DNA of 64,000 nt from [Flavobacterium] thermophilum (GTDB taxonomy: Bacteria; Bacillota; Bacilli; Bacillales; Anoxybacillaceae): positions 868,001-932,000 of the forward strand of contig UGGS01000002.1 in the NCBI GenBank assembly GCA_900450595.1. The letters are read 5' to 3'. Positions within the stretch are counted from its first letter, which is position 1, and each line of letters opens with the position of its first letter. The notes beneath the pieces were generated by a model. The model saw nothing but the letters and a program-made list of their open reading frames with translations, did no database searches and was not told the origin of the DNA. This document shows, piece by piece, positions 27,126-35,505 of the stretch. The translations under genes and the position numbers were made by a program.

Positions 27126-27896
27126 TTAAGCCGGCCGCAAATGCGGCGCCGCATATTGAAAACACGTCTCCAAAATGGCCGTATTCGCACGCTCATTTTT
27201 TTGCTGCGCTTCACGGCAAAACGGATGGAATACATCGACAGCCGCTTGCGGGTACTCCCCGCATATGTCCACGCCGAGCACTTTTTTATAGAATAGCAGA
27301 AGGCGCAAACAAGCGAGCAGCCGGGAAAGCGGCATCATCCCCTGATCCCAGTTCGTCACGGCGTCTTCGCGGCGCAGCGCATCTTTATCAATGCTGATAT
27401 AGACGCTCCCGGTCGGAATAGCGTCCAAAAGCGCCGTCGGCCATTCATCGTGATCATCGAAAGGAAGAACTGTAATCTTTGGAGATAAACGAAGATGGCT
27501 TGGAGAACATGACGGACCAACAATGATGACTTTTTGCAGCTGCGGATGTCCGAGTGCGTAAGCGACCCACGAGCCGCATGAAATGAGGCGGTCGCTCCCC
27601 CCTTCGGCATCGGTATGATGGTCAAACAAGACGAGCGTAAACGGCTCTTTCATCTCCTTTATGAGCAAATAGCTTACATAATGGAAGTTGCCGTTCCCGA
27701 TTAAAACCGCTCCGCGCATCCGCCGACGGCGCAGCCGCCGTTCGATTTCGGCGAGAGCCTCCCCGCTGCAATACAAATTCGTCTCCGGCACATCCGACAG
27801 ATCGATCCATTCGTGCGGAAAGCGGAACAATCGCTTTTGCGGCCGGTAAGTGCCGTCAAAATTGAGCATCGTGACACCATTGCCTTGAAACCCCAT
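27126..27896 (-). CDS. Arginase/agmatinase-fold family protein
   Basis: 256 residues. It keeps two metal-site motifs of the ureohydrolase fold, DHHTDAEG (DxHxD type) and SIDKDALRRED (SIDxD type), but the first motif (usually GGDHS) is replaced by GNGNFHYVSY. It may therefore bind metals differently or act on another amide. Ureohydrolases of this divergent type are annotated only by fold. No clear operon partner; it converges on acyP with about 100 bp between. Confidence 0.7.
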   Translation of the reverse strand: MGFQGNGVTMLNFDGTYRPQKRLFRFPHEWIDLSDVPETNLYCSGEALAEIERRLRRRRMRGAVLIGNGNFHYVSYLLIKEMKEPFTLVLFDHHTDAEGGSDRLISCGSWVAYALGHPQLQKVIIVGPSCSPSHLRLSPKITVLPFDDHDEWPTALLDAIPTGSVYISIDKDALRREDAVTNWDQGMMPLSRLLACLRLLLFYKKVLGVDICGEYPQAAVDVFHPFCREAQQKNERANTAILETCFQYAAPHLRPA

Positions 27897-28059
27897 TTCT
27901 CCTCACCTTTCCTTTCGCTGAATCGTTGTTCAACGCCTCTCAGGTGCGGATGAGTCCAAGATGTGTCCGTTCTTCATTATACAATGAAAGACGAAATATT
28001 TCCGTTCCTATGCCTTGGTCATGTACAATAATAGAAAACAGCTAAAGGAGGGACCCCGC

Positions 28060-28407
28060 GTGCAGCCGATTGACGCCGCCGCTGTTCAAGAGGCGTTGGA
28101 TCGCTTCGCCAATCGCGACGTATACATCCATTTGGAAACGACGAACGGGGCGTACGCCTCTCATCATAACGAACGATTCTTTTCCGCCGGCGCTTACATC
28201 CGCAACGCCCGCATCCGCTTCACCCGCGGCAAAATCACCGGCCCGGGGCCGTATCGCGTCGGGCTGAAGCTTCAAATCGGCTGGGTGTACGCCGAAGGGC
28301 TGACCCATTGGGAATGGACGAACGAAGGACAATTGTTGTTGGCCGGACACGATTACGAAGGGAAACTGGCTGTCGCCCTTGAGCTGAGCGACACGCCGTT
28401 CGCATAA
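28060..28407 (+). CDS. yojF: DUF1806 protein YojF
   Basis: 115 residues from a GTG at 28060 with AAAGGAGGG seven nt upstream. It matches the YojF family (YIHLETTNGAYASH; FIRNARI-like; GPYRVGLKLQIGWVYAEGLT). The family always lies next to bshB2 in Bacillaceae and may aid bacillithiol metabolism; the biochemical role is not known. Confidence 0.85.
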   Translation: MQPIDAAAVQEALDRFANRDVYIHLETTNGAYASHHNERFFSAGAYIRNARIRFTRGKITGPGPYRVGLKLQIGWVYAEGLTHWEWTNEGQLLLAGHDYEGKLAVALELSDTPFA

Positions 28408-28420
28408 GGAGGGGCTTGCG

Positions 28421-29074
28421 ATGAAGGAACGACACGTACTTGTTGTGTTTCCCCACCCGGATGATGAGGCGTTTGGCGTTTCGGGCACCATCGCCCAGCA
28501 TGTGCAAAGCGGCACACCGGTGACGTACGCCTGCCTGACCCTTGGGGAAATGGGGCGAAACATGGGCGTGCCCCCGTTTGCCAACCGCGAAACGCTTCCG
28601 CTCATCCGCAAGCAGGAGCTGGAAGAAGCGTGCCGCGTTCTCGGCATTCGCGATTTGCGCCTGCTCGGTTATCGCGACAAAACGGTCGAATTTGAGGATG
28701 AAAACGAACTCGCTGACCGGATTGCCGCCATCGTGGCGGAAACGAACCCGTCGCTCGTCATCACGTTTTACCCCGGCTACAGCGTCCACCCTGACCATGA
28801 TGCATGCGGCGCTGCGGTCATCCGCGCCCTAAAACGCCGGCCAAAAAACGAGCGGCCGACCGTCCATTGTGTGGCCTTTGCAAAAAACTGCGAACAAGAT
28901 CTTGGCCAACCGGACGTCATCCGCGATGTCAGCTCGGTGATCGAGACGAAGCTGGCTGCCATCCGCGCCCACCGTTCGCAAACCGAAGGGCTGATGCAGG
29001 CGGCCTCCAAGCGCGGCGATGCGCTTGCCTGGCTGAAAACGGAGCGGTTTTGGACGTATCGGTGGGATGATTGA
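28421..29074 (+). CDS. bshB2: Bacillithiol biosynthesis deacetylase BshB2
   Basis: 217 residues, AAGGAGG upstream. LmbE/PIG-L fold zinc deacetylase: PHPDDEAFG near residue 11 and the HPDHDACG metal motif. It removes acetyl from GlcNAc-malate on the way to bacillithiol or acts on thiol conjugates. Follows yojF by 13 bp, the usual pair. Confidence 0.9.
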   Translation: MKERHVLVVFPHPDDEAFGVSGTIAQHVQSGTPVTYACLTLGEMGRNMGVPPFANRETLPLIRKQELEEACRVLGIRDLRLLGYRDKTVEFEDENELADRIAAIVAETNPSLVITFYPGYSVHPDHDACGAAVIRALKRRPKNERPTVHCVAFAKNCEQDLGQPDVIRDVSSVIETKLAAIRAHRSQTEGLMQAASKRGDALAWLKTERFWTYRWDD

Positions 29075-29093
29075 CCTGCCTAACCCGCCTTGA

Positions 29094-29128
29094 ACAAGGT
29101 GTCCATCCCGATGAGGACACCTTGTTTC
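29094..29128 (+). terminator. bshB2 terminator
   Basis: ACAAGGTGTCC, loop, GGACACCTTGTTT. Confidence 0.7.
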
Positions 29129-29152
29129 CGCGTTCACCGAAACCCCGCCAAG

Positions 29153-29233
29153 CGGCAACAAGCAGACAGCCGCCGGGTTGCCGGTAAACGGCCGGTCAGT
29201 GAACGCATCGACAATATACATCGGAATGTTCAT
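29153..29233 (-). pseudogene. PhzF-family gene stump (first 27 codons)
   Basis: The minus-strand frame begins MNIPMYIVDAFTDRPFTGNP then AAVCLLP, the unmistakable N-terminus of PhzF-like isomerase/epimerase proteins (about 260-300 residues). After CLLP the family match ends and the frame runs into the bshB2 terminator region. The start overlaps the sirC stop as ATGA, so it was once coupled to sirC. The remaining 90% of the gene is gone. Confidence 0.7.
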
Positions 29234-29871
29234 GGCTCTTTCCCTCTTTCCCCGTTTCGTTCTTTTTCGTTCACCAATAGCTGGGCCAACTCTTCATCCC
29301 ATCGGCCCCGCTGCCGGAAAGACTCAGCAGCGAGCGCCCGAAACAGCCGCTTTCGTGCGGCATCGTCCGCCACCTCACGCAAAATGATATCGCGGGCCTT
29401 CTGCAAAAACTGAAGATACGGCTCATACTCTTCACCATACTTCTCCTCAAGCTCGCGGCGGATGCGGCGGGCAAGCGCCGGACTTGCCCCCCCGGTCGAC
29501 ACGGCAATGGTGAGCGGACCGCGGCGGATGACAGCGGGAACGTGAAAATCACACCGTTTCGGGTCATCCACGACATTTACGAGTTGGCCGGGCGCTGCTG
29601 CTTGCGCCACCGCTTCGTTCACATTCCGGTCGTTTGTCGCCGCAATGACAAGAAACGCTCCTGCCAAGTCGTCTTCAGCGAACGTTTTCTTACGCCAAAC
29701 GATCTCTCCTTTGGCCGCGAGCGCTTCAATGTCCGGCACCGCCTCCGGGGCGATTACCACAACGTCCGCTTCTGCTTCGAGCAAACCGTAAACTTTCCGC
29801 GCCGCCACCTTCCCGCCGCCAACGACGACCGCGCGGCGGCCGCGCACATGAAGAACAATCGGATACCCCAC
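29230..29871 (-). CDS. sirC: Precorrin-2 dehydrogenase (SirC/YlnF)
   Basis: 213 residues from a GTG at 29871 with GGGGGGG upstream (an ATG at 29895 is the alternative). NAD-binding VVVGGGKVAARKV, then VIAATNDRNVNEAVA and NVVDDPKRCDFHVPAVIRRG. It oxidises precorrin-2 to sirohydrochlorin, the step between sumT and sirB. In B. subtilis it directly follows ylnE; here it is 2.6 kb away and inverted, so its regulation by the S-box is lost. Confidence 0.9.
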   Translation of the reverse strand: MGYPIVLHVRGRRAVVVGGGKVAARKVYGLLEAEADVVVIAPEAVPDIEALAAKGEIVWRKKTFAEDDLAGAFLVIAATNDRNVNEAVAQAAAPGQLVNVVDDPKRCDFHVPAVIRRGPLTIAVSTGGASPALARRIRRELEEKYGEEYEPYLQFLQKARDIILREVADDAARKRLFRALAAESFRQRGRWDEELAQLLVNEKERNGERGKEP

Positions 29872-29978
29872 GGCGCAACCCCCCCATTCCGGCATCCATC
29901 AGGCAGACTGAGTCGGTTTCTGCGCACAAACAGGCGCAATCTTCCCCGACCGCCTGCCTTGGCTGACAACAAAAAGTA

Positions 29979-30013
29979 AAAAAAGAAGCCGTGCATCGAA
30001 CACGGCCTTTTTC
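29979..30013. terminator. Terminator hairpin downstream of the 30-33 kb minus-strand group
   Basis: GCCGTG/CACGGC stem with A and T runs on both sides. Confidence 0.65.
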
Positions 30014-30022
30014 TTCATTATA

Positions 30023-30205
30023 TCATCCTTGTTTCACTTCTTGAAGCCATTTCGCCAACCGTTCATTTTTCTTTTTCATATGCTCAAGCCATTGCGGGAG
30101 CAGTTTTTTCATGGCCTCCTGATCATTGTTCTCCATCGCTTGCCTCGTTTGTTCATGAAGCTGATGAAGCTGTTGTTTTTCTTCTTTCGTCATCCACCGT
30201 TTCAT
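30023..30205 (-). CDS. Small charged helical protein of unknown function
   Basis: 60 residues from the ATG at 30205 (a TTG at 30214 is possible; neither has a strong binding site). It is rich in Lys, Glu and Gln (MTKEEKQQLHQLHEQTRQAM), all-helical, with no signal or membrane segment. It follows the DUF1992 gene by about 40 bp and ends at a terminator, so it is probably the last gene of that transcript. Confidence 0.5.
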   Translation of the reverse strand: MKRWMTKEEKQQLHQLHEQTRQAMENNDQEAMKKLLPQWLEHMKKKNERLAKWLQEVKQG

Positions 30206-30243
30206 TTTATGCAACTGTTTCAGCTCTTGTTTAAAAAAAACGT

Positions 30244-30615
30244 TTAGCGAAATTTCTCTTCAATACGCCGCCCATAGTCGCGCAGCGCCTTCGAGTTTGC
30301 CGGTTGCCGTTTTTTCATCAGTTCGGCAAAACGAAGCTGTTTTTCCGTCCATTTTTTCGTAAGTTCCTGCTTTTTCTCGTCATCCTCGCAGCAACGAAGC
30401 AAGTCCTCGAGCGTCAAAAGCTCTTTGCGCAACTCCGCTTCTTCCCTCACATAGCCGGCGTTTTTCAGCAACAAATACCCGAGCCGCAGCTCCTCTGGAA
30501 TGCGGGAAAGGTCTTCAATCTCAAGCGGTTTGCCGAAGCCGGGCAAGTTGTCAAACTCGCCGTTTTTCATCGCCTCGTGAATTTTCTCCTCGGCGATGCG
30601 ACAAAATCCGTCCAT
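30244..30615 (-). CDS. DUF1992 (DnaJ-homologue subfamily C28-like) protein
   Basis: 123 residues with CAGGAG upstream. The signature IAEEKIHEAMKNGEFDNLPG, then FGKPLEIEDLSRIPEELRL defines DUF1992. Despite the family name there is no J-domain HPD motif. Its start lies 1 bp after the stop of the GGDEF-EAL gene, implying translational coupling. Function unknown. Confidence 0.85.
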   Translation of the reverse strand: MDGFCRIAEEKIHEAMKNGEFDNLPGFGKPLEIEDLSRIPEELRLGYLLLKNAGYVREEAELRKELLTLEDLLRCCEDDEKKQELTKKWTEKQLRFAELMKKRQPANSKALRDYGRRIEEKFR

Positions 30616-30616
30616 T

Positions 30617-33073
30617 TCACGTCAACTCCTGCGCCCGCCGCCTCGCATGCTGCTCTTTCAAAAAGCGGACAAACTCATCATACGGAAGCGGCGGGGAAAA
30701 GTAGTATCCTTGCGCCTCATCGCACCGTTTTCCTTGCAAATAGGCCGCTTCGGTTTCCGTTTCGACCCCTTCGGCCAACACTTTGACACCTATATTATGC
30801 CCGAGGCGGATAATGGACGGCAAGATGACATCTTTTTTTCCTTGAATATGTTGGACAAATGAACGGTCAATTTTCAACCGGTCGATCGGCAAGTCGGTTA
30901 AGTAGCTGAGCGAGCTGTAGCCGGTGCCGAAATCGTCCATGCTGATCGTCACACCGAGCGCCTTCAGGTTCGAGAGAATATCAAGCGCACGTTCTGTATC
31001 CATGGTCATCCGCTCCGTGATTTCCAGATCTAAATGGTGCGGGGGCAGCCCGGTGTCAGCGAGCAGGCCGGCGAGCTTATCCACAAATCGGCGGCTTTCA
31101 AACTCGTATGGCGACAAGTTTACCGAGACAGACAAGTGCGGAAACCGGTCAAGCAGCTGTTTCGTTTGCAGGCAGGCGGTGCGGATGACCCATTCGTTGA
31201 TCGGAATAATCATCCCCGTTTGTTCGGCAACCGGGATAAACAATGATGGAGGAACCATCCCTTTTTCCGGGTGGCGCCAACGGATGAGCGCTTCCATGCC
31301 AATGACTTGCCGGTCGTAAAGCCGAATCTGCGGCTGGTAATAGAGCTCGAACTCCCCGTTTTCGAGCGCGCGCCGCAAATCGCGTTCCATGGCCATCTTT
31401 TCATGCAGCCGGTCGGCCATCGGTTCAGTGAAAAAGAGGAAATCGCTCGCCGCCTTGTTCCGCGCCTCGTAGCGGGCAATGTCCGCCTTGCGGATTAACG
31501 TTTTCACTTCCTCCCCGTCTTTCGGATAGACGCTGATGCCGACGTTTACCGTCACATACAGCTCAAGCCCGTTGATGACAATCGGTTCGTCAGCTGCTTC
31601 AATAAGCCGCTTGGCCGCCTCCTCCGCTTTTTCATGTGCGCCGTCCGGCAGCACGGCGATAAATTCGTTCCCGCTCCAACGCCCGACCACGATCCCTTTC
31701 TGTTCTCTCCAAACGCGCGCCAGATGGAGCAACACCTTATCTCCAACGGCATAGCCGTAAAAATCGTTGATCATCTTAATGCCGCTCACTTCAAAAAACA
31801 TGACAGCCGCTTCTTGGCCATTCCGTTTGGCGTCGGTGAGGCATTGTTCAATCTGCTTATACATGGCTTCTTTGTTCGGGAGACCGGTCAGTTCATCATG
31901 GCTGGCAATGTATTGCAGCCGCCTTTCGTTTTGCTTCTGCTCGGTCAAGTCGCGGACGGCGGCGACCATCACGTTTTGCCCCTCATAATCGTAACGGCGC
32001 TGCAACACTTCCGCCGGAAACACCGTCCCATCCTTTCGCCGCAGCTCGATTTCAAACCGCTTCGGCTCCCCATCCGAGCGGGCTTCCTTCATCGATCCTT
32101 CGACTACAAGATCGTCCACCGGCAAATGAATCAGTTCGCTTTCCGTATAGCCGAGCAAGCGGCACGCCGCCTCGTTGACTTCGATAATTTTGCCGCCCGC
32201 GTAGACGATCAAGCCTTCCGTCGTCATTTCCGCCAACCGCCGCAGCCGATGTTCGCTGGCCGCGAGCATTTTTCTGTACGCGGCAAACGCCTTCTGCTCC
32301 ATGCGCTGATGGAGCGCCAGCAAGTATATCGCCGCCCCGATCCAAAACAGCATCGCCATCGCCCACATCGCCTTTTGCCGCTCCTTTTGCAGCCGGAGAT
32401 CGTACACGTCCGCATCGTAATCAATGCCTACAATAGCATCAACGGATCCATCGGCGGCGCGAATCGGCATGAAAGCGCTGATGCTTCCCCCCCATTTGCC
32501 GCTAGTCGGAGCCTTCTCCATCACAAACCGGCCGTGAAACGCCCGCTCTATTTCCGGAAGGTGATGGCGGTACACCGTCCCCGGCGGCACGGCGCGCTCC
32601 TTTGGGCCGTCAATGCGGCCGTTCCGGTTGTAATCAACGGCCGGGGCAACGACGAAATACACCTGGCCGCGCCCGTTTTTCTTCATCGTGTATACACTCA
32701 AAAGACGGCCGTGGCTTTGCCAGCGCTCAAGCGCCTGAAGCGCGGATTGATACACCGGAGAGGAAGCGGCCTTTTCATCGAGCCGTTCATGGCCCATGGC
32801 GGCCAAATCGCCGGCGATCATGCCGGCGATTTGGTTCGCAGCTTCTTCATATTCACGATGTTCATGCTGTTCCGCATAGCTGATATACGCGATGCCTGCG
32901 CCGAGAAAAAGCACGACGAACAACGCAAAGGCGGCGACAAGCTTCGGAGCGAACCGCCACGGCGGCGGCGTCCGATGCCGCTTCGCCATCCAATGGCCGT
33001 ACGCATAAACAGCAACAGCGGTTGTGAGAATCCCTGCCACATATAAGATATATTCCGGTTTATTCGACATCAT
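30617..33073 (-). CDS. Membrane PAS-GGDEF-EAL protein with degenerate GGDEF motif
   Basis: 818 residues. Layout: two N-terminal hydrophobic segments (about 8-25 and 45-68), an extracytoplasmic sensor region (about 70-240, with DYNRNGRIDGP), a third membrane segment (about 245-265), PAS (about 280-395), GGDEF (about 405-560) and EAL (about 570-810). The cyclase signature is SGNEF instead of GGDEF, so the domain probably only binds GTP or is structural. The EAL site is intact (MEALIRWRHPE, DDFGTGYSSLSYL). It is therefore predicted to be a c-di-GMP phosphodiesterase controlled by an external signal. Confidence 0.88.
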   Translation of the reverse strand: MMSNKPEYILYVAGILTTAVAVYAYGHWMAKRHRTPPPWRFAPKLVAAFALFVVLFLGAGIAYISYAEQHEHREYEEAANQIAGMIAGDLAAMGHERLDEKAASSPVYQSALQALERWQSHGRLLSVYTMKKNGRGQVYFVVAPAVDYNRNGRIDGPKERAVPPGTVYRHHLPEIERAFHGRFVMEKAPTSGKWGGSISAFMPIRAADGSVDAIVGIDYDADVYDLRLQKERQKAMWAMAMLFWIGAAIYLLALHQRMEQKAFAAYRKMLAASEHRLRRLAEMTTEGLIVYAGGKIIEVNEAACRLLGYTESELIHLPVDDLVVEGSMKEARSDGEPKRFEIELRRKDGTVFPAEVLQRRYDYEGQNVMVAAVRDLTEQKQNERRLQYIASHDELTGLPNKEAMYKQIEQCLTDAKRNGQEAAVMFFEVSGIKMINDFYGYAVGDKVLLHLARVWREQKGIVVGRWSGNEFIAVLPDGAHEKAEEAAKRLIEAADEPIVINGLELYVTVNVGISVYPKDGEEVKTLIRKADIARYEARNKAASDFLFFTEPMADRLHEKMAMERDLRRALENGEFELYYQPQIRLYDRQVIGMEALIRWRHPEKGMVPPSLFIPVAEQTGMIIPINEWVIRTACLQTKQLLDRFPHLSVSVNLSPYEFESRRFVDKLAGLLADTGLPPHHLDLEITERMTMDTERALDILSNLKALGVTISMDDFGTGYSSLSYLTDLPIDRLKIDRSFVQHIQGKKDVILPSIIRLGHNIGVKVLAEGVETETEAAYLQGKRCDEAQGYYFSPPLPYDEFVRFLKEQHARRRAQELT

Positions 33074-33305
33074 TCATCACCATGATAGCTTTTTCGACCT
33101 TTCCCTATTTTTCATTATAAAATGGGGAACTTCGCCATGCTTCCCACCGCCATTCCTATTCATTCGACAACATCCGACATACACCAACAGCCTATAGGAC
33201 CGGAGTATTAGAAAAACCCGTGCCGCCGACGACTTAAATGCGGCTGTCTTCGCATAAAGCCATAGGATTGGATTACTATAAACCGTTAGGACTAGGTGCT
33301 ATATT

Positions 33306-33322
33306 TGTAATCACACTGTAAC
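33306..33322 (+). promoter_or_regulatory. WalR (YycF) box
   Basis: TGTAAT-CACAC-TGTAAC matches the WalR consensus TGTWAH-N5-TGTWAH exactly and lies upstream of a cell-wall hydrolase gene, the usual WalR target. A candidate -10 (TATACT, 33366-33371) is about 45 bp downstream. The rest of the 348-bp gap holds degenerate repeats but no gene. Confidence 0.6.
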
Positions 33323-33421
33323 ATTATTTAATTCAACTGTAAAAAACAAGACCGTTTTCCTCTGTTATACTGTAATCAAACAACGTCGAATGGAAAAAGA
33401 TTTTGTCGGGGGTTCGGGAAA

Positions 33422-33874
33422 ATGAAAAAATGGCTTACGCTTGTTTCTGCAGCATTCATCGTTCTTTTTTCCTCCTTATTTGTAAGCACTTCCAGTTCTG
33501 ACGCAGCCGCCAACAAGACGAGGCTGATCGCCGAGGCCAAAAAACTGGTCGGCACTCCGTATCGGTATGGCGGCACAACGCCAAAAGGATTTGACTGCTC
33601 GGGATTTGTTTACTATGCCCATAAGAAAGTCGGCGTCACGCTGCCGCGCGCGTCCAAAGAAATGTATAAAAAAGGAAAATACGTACATAAATCAAAATTG
33701 CAGCCAGGGGATTTGGTGTTTTTTGACACTTCGAAACAGACAAAAGGCGTCTCCCACGTTGCCATCTATATTGGGAACAATCAAGTCATTCACGCCGTTT
33801 CCCGCGGTGTCAAAATCGACAGCTTAAACAGCAGCTATTGGAAAACAAGATATGTCGGAGCCAAGCGTCTGTAG
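33422..33874 (+). CDS. Secreted NlpC/P60 endopeptidase
   Basis: 150 residues. Signal peptide about 1-30 (WLTLVSAAFIVLFSSLFVS), then a bare NlpC/P60 domain: catalytic Cys in FDCSGFVYYA, His in SHVAIYIG, third residue in QVIHAVSRG. It cleaves peptide stems of peptidoglycan. Unlike LytE or LytF it has no LysM repeats and so no recognisable wall anchor. The WalR box upstream suggests control by the essential wall-homeostasis system. Confidence 0.9.
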   Translation: MKKWLTLVSAAFIVLFSSLFVSTSSSDAAANKTRLIAEAKKLVGTPYRYGGTTPKGFDCSGFVYYAHKKVGVTLPRASKEMYKKGKYVHKSKLQPGDLVFFDTSKQTKGVSHVAIYIGNNQVIHAVSRGVKIDSLNSSYWKTRYVGAKRL

Positions 33875-33894
33875 CGGTTCATTGCAAAAGCTCT

Positions 33895-33932
33895 CTGTCA
33901 TATTAAGCGCGCTTAATAGGCAGGGGGTTTTT
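33895..33932 (+). terminator. NlpC/P60 gene terminator
   Basis: Palindrome TATTAAGCGCGCTTAATA inside a longer CTG..CAG stem, then GGGGTTTTTATT. Confidence 0.6.
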
Positions 33933-33940
33933 ATTATGCC

Positions 33941-33971
33941 AAAAAAGCGGCCCTCCGAAACCGGAGGGCCC
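33941..33971 (-). terminator. Minus-strand terminator without an obvious gene
   Basis: GGCCCTCCG, loop, CGGAGGGCC then GCTTTTTT on the minus strand. It would end a short transcript from about 34180 that carries only small ORFs. Confidence 0.6.
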
Positions 33972-34070
33972 AATATATATTCATAGGGGATCGGGGGAAT
34001 ACTTGGAAACGTTACGCTATTATTCATTTCCTCCCTTTTCGTCTTTTATACATGAAAACAAAAAAATTTT

Positions 34071-34175
34071 TTATGATCCCCAGCCGCAACGGCTGCCCCC
34101 TCCCGTTTCGACAATGTGGACATAAAGCCGCGGCTCTTGTCGAATGGTATAGATGATGACTGGTTGTCCGTTCAT
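34071..34175 (-). CDS. Possible 34-residue peptide
   Basis: Minus-strand frame MNGQPVIIYTIRQEPRLYVH, then IVETGGGSRCGWGS. It faces away from the mreB-like gene and is followed by a tiny ORF (33987-34027 region, GGGAGG upstream) and the terminator at 33941. There is no clear ribosome binding site for this start, so the support is only the small transcript geometry and the Gly-rich cysteine tail. Confidence 0.25.
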   Translation of the reverse strand: MNGQPVIIYTIRQEPRLYVHIVETGGGSRCGWGS

Positions 34176-34203
34176 CGATTTTTGACAAAGGCAGGTGTTT
34201 CCG

Positions 34204-35211
34204 TTGTTCGCTTCCTCACAGCTGGGCGTTGATTTAGGGACGATGAATGTCAGGCTGTTCAGCCAGACGAAAGGGCTTCTTTTTGACGAACCAGCGGCGG
34301 TCGCCTATAACCGCCAGGCGGACAAGCTCATGGCGGTCGGCCAAAAGGCAAAACAAATGATCGGCAAAACTCCGCCCCATGTTGAAGTGACGTATCCATT
34401 GCGAAACGGCGTGATCGCTGATTTTGACCGCGCCAAGGCGCTGTTGCAGCAAGTCTTTAAACAATCAAGCAAACAGCTCGGCCTCGCTTTCAAAAAACCA
34501 GACATCGTCATGAGCGTCCCATTCCACGCCACCTCCGTCGAGCGCCGCTCTTTTTACGAAATCGCCAAACATTGCGGAGCAAAGCATATTCATTTTATTG
34601 AGGAACCCGTCGCAGCCGCCATTGGCGCGGATTTGCCGGTCGGCGAGCCGGTCGCGAATGTCGTCGTTCATCTTGGAGCCGGCAAAACGGAAGCGGCGAT
34701 CATCTCGTTGGGCGGCGTCGTCGCCTGCCGCTCGCTCCGCATCGGCGGCAACCAGCTTGACGAAGACATTATGCAATATGTCCGCCAGCACTACAGTTTG
34801 CTAATCGGCGAACAGACGGCCGAACAAGTGAAAATCGAAATCGGCAGCGCCCCAGGAACGATCGTGGATCAGTCGGTAACGATCCATGGCCGCGATTTTG
34901 TCACCGGCTTCCTCAAAGCGGTGTCCTTGGACCCAACCGAAGTGCAAACGGCCATCAAAGAATCGCTTTGGCAAATTGCCGAAGCCGTTCGCGCTGTTCT
35001 TGAAGAATGCCCGGCCGAACTGAGCGGCGACATCATCGACCGCGGCATCGTGCTCACCGGCGGAGGCGCCTTGCTGCATGGCATCGAGCAATGGCTGAGC
35101 ACGGAACTGCACGTGCCGGTGCATGTCGCGCCCAATCCGGCTGAAGCGGTTGCGATCGGAACGGGGAAAGCGCTGCGGGCAATGCCGAAACAGCTCAGCG
35201 TAGCACTTTAG
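34204..35211 (+). CDS. MreB/Mbl-family cytoskeletal protein (MreBH-like)
   Basis: 335 residues from a TTG at 34204 with AGGTG six nt upstream (GTG at 34195 is an alternative). Actin-like ATPase: phosphate-1 loop LGVDLGTMNVRLF, phosphate-2 VVVHLGAGKTEAAII, adenosine motif LTGGGALLHGIEQWL. It forms membrane-associated filaments that guide wall synthesis. It stands alone rather than in mreBCD, as MreBH and Mbl do, and lies beside a wall hydrolase gene. Which paralogue it is cannot be decided without alignment. Confidence 0.85.
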   Translation: MFASSQLGVDLGTMNVRLFSQTKGLLFDEPAAVAYNRQADKLMAVGQKAKQMIGKTPPHVEVTYPLRNGVIADFDRAKALLQQVFKQSSKQLGLAFKKPDIVMSVPFHATSVERRSFYEIAKHCGAKHIHFIEEPVAAAIGADLPVGEPVANVVVHLGAGKTEAAIISLGGVVACRSLRIGGNQLDEDIMQYVRQHYSLLIGEQTAEQVKIEIGSAPGTIVDQSVTIHGRDFVTGFLKAVSLDPTEVQTAIKESLWQIAEAVRAVLEECPAELSGDIIDRGIVLTGGGALLHGIEQWLSTELHVPVHVAPNPAEAVAIGTGKALRAMPKQLSVAL

Positions 35212-35324
35212 CCTCTGCTGGGCGCCCGCTGGACATTTGGCACGCCTCGAATCGGCATCGCCGCGCCACCTTAAAAGACTAATGCAACATCCAAACAGTC
35301 GTTTTCCCCAAACAAGTCATAATG

Positions 35325-35364
35325 GAAAAGGTGTCCCGCTGCTTTCGGGACACCTTCTTTTTTG
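35325..35364 (+). terminator. Terminator of the mreB-like gene (convergent with lldP)
   Basis: GAAAAGGTGTCCC, loop, GGGACACCTTCTTTTTT. Confidence 0.7.
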
Positions 35365-35505
35365 CTTCAAACAACCGACATTCGGCAAAAACGCCAGACT
35401 GCCGCGTTATGACGTTTTCCGAATTCGCTCTTCCTTCTTCGCCGCCTGTGCTCCTTCGACCGCTTCGATCAACAAATCGACAATACTCGTCCCCCTTCGC
35501 TGCCG

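Noticed and set aside
35425..35505. Open frame continuing in phase after the lldP stop (SIVDLLIEAVEGAQAAKKEE)
   Set aside because: It looks protein-like but has no normal start codon; an ATT start would be needed. Possibly an old gene remnant, but not provable.
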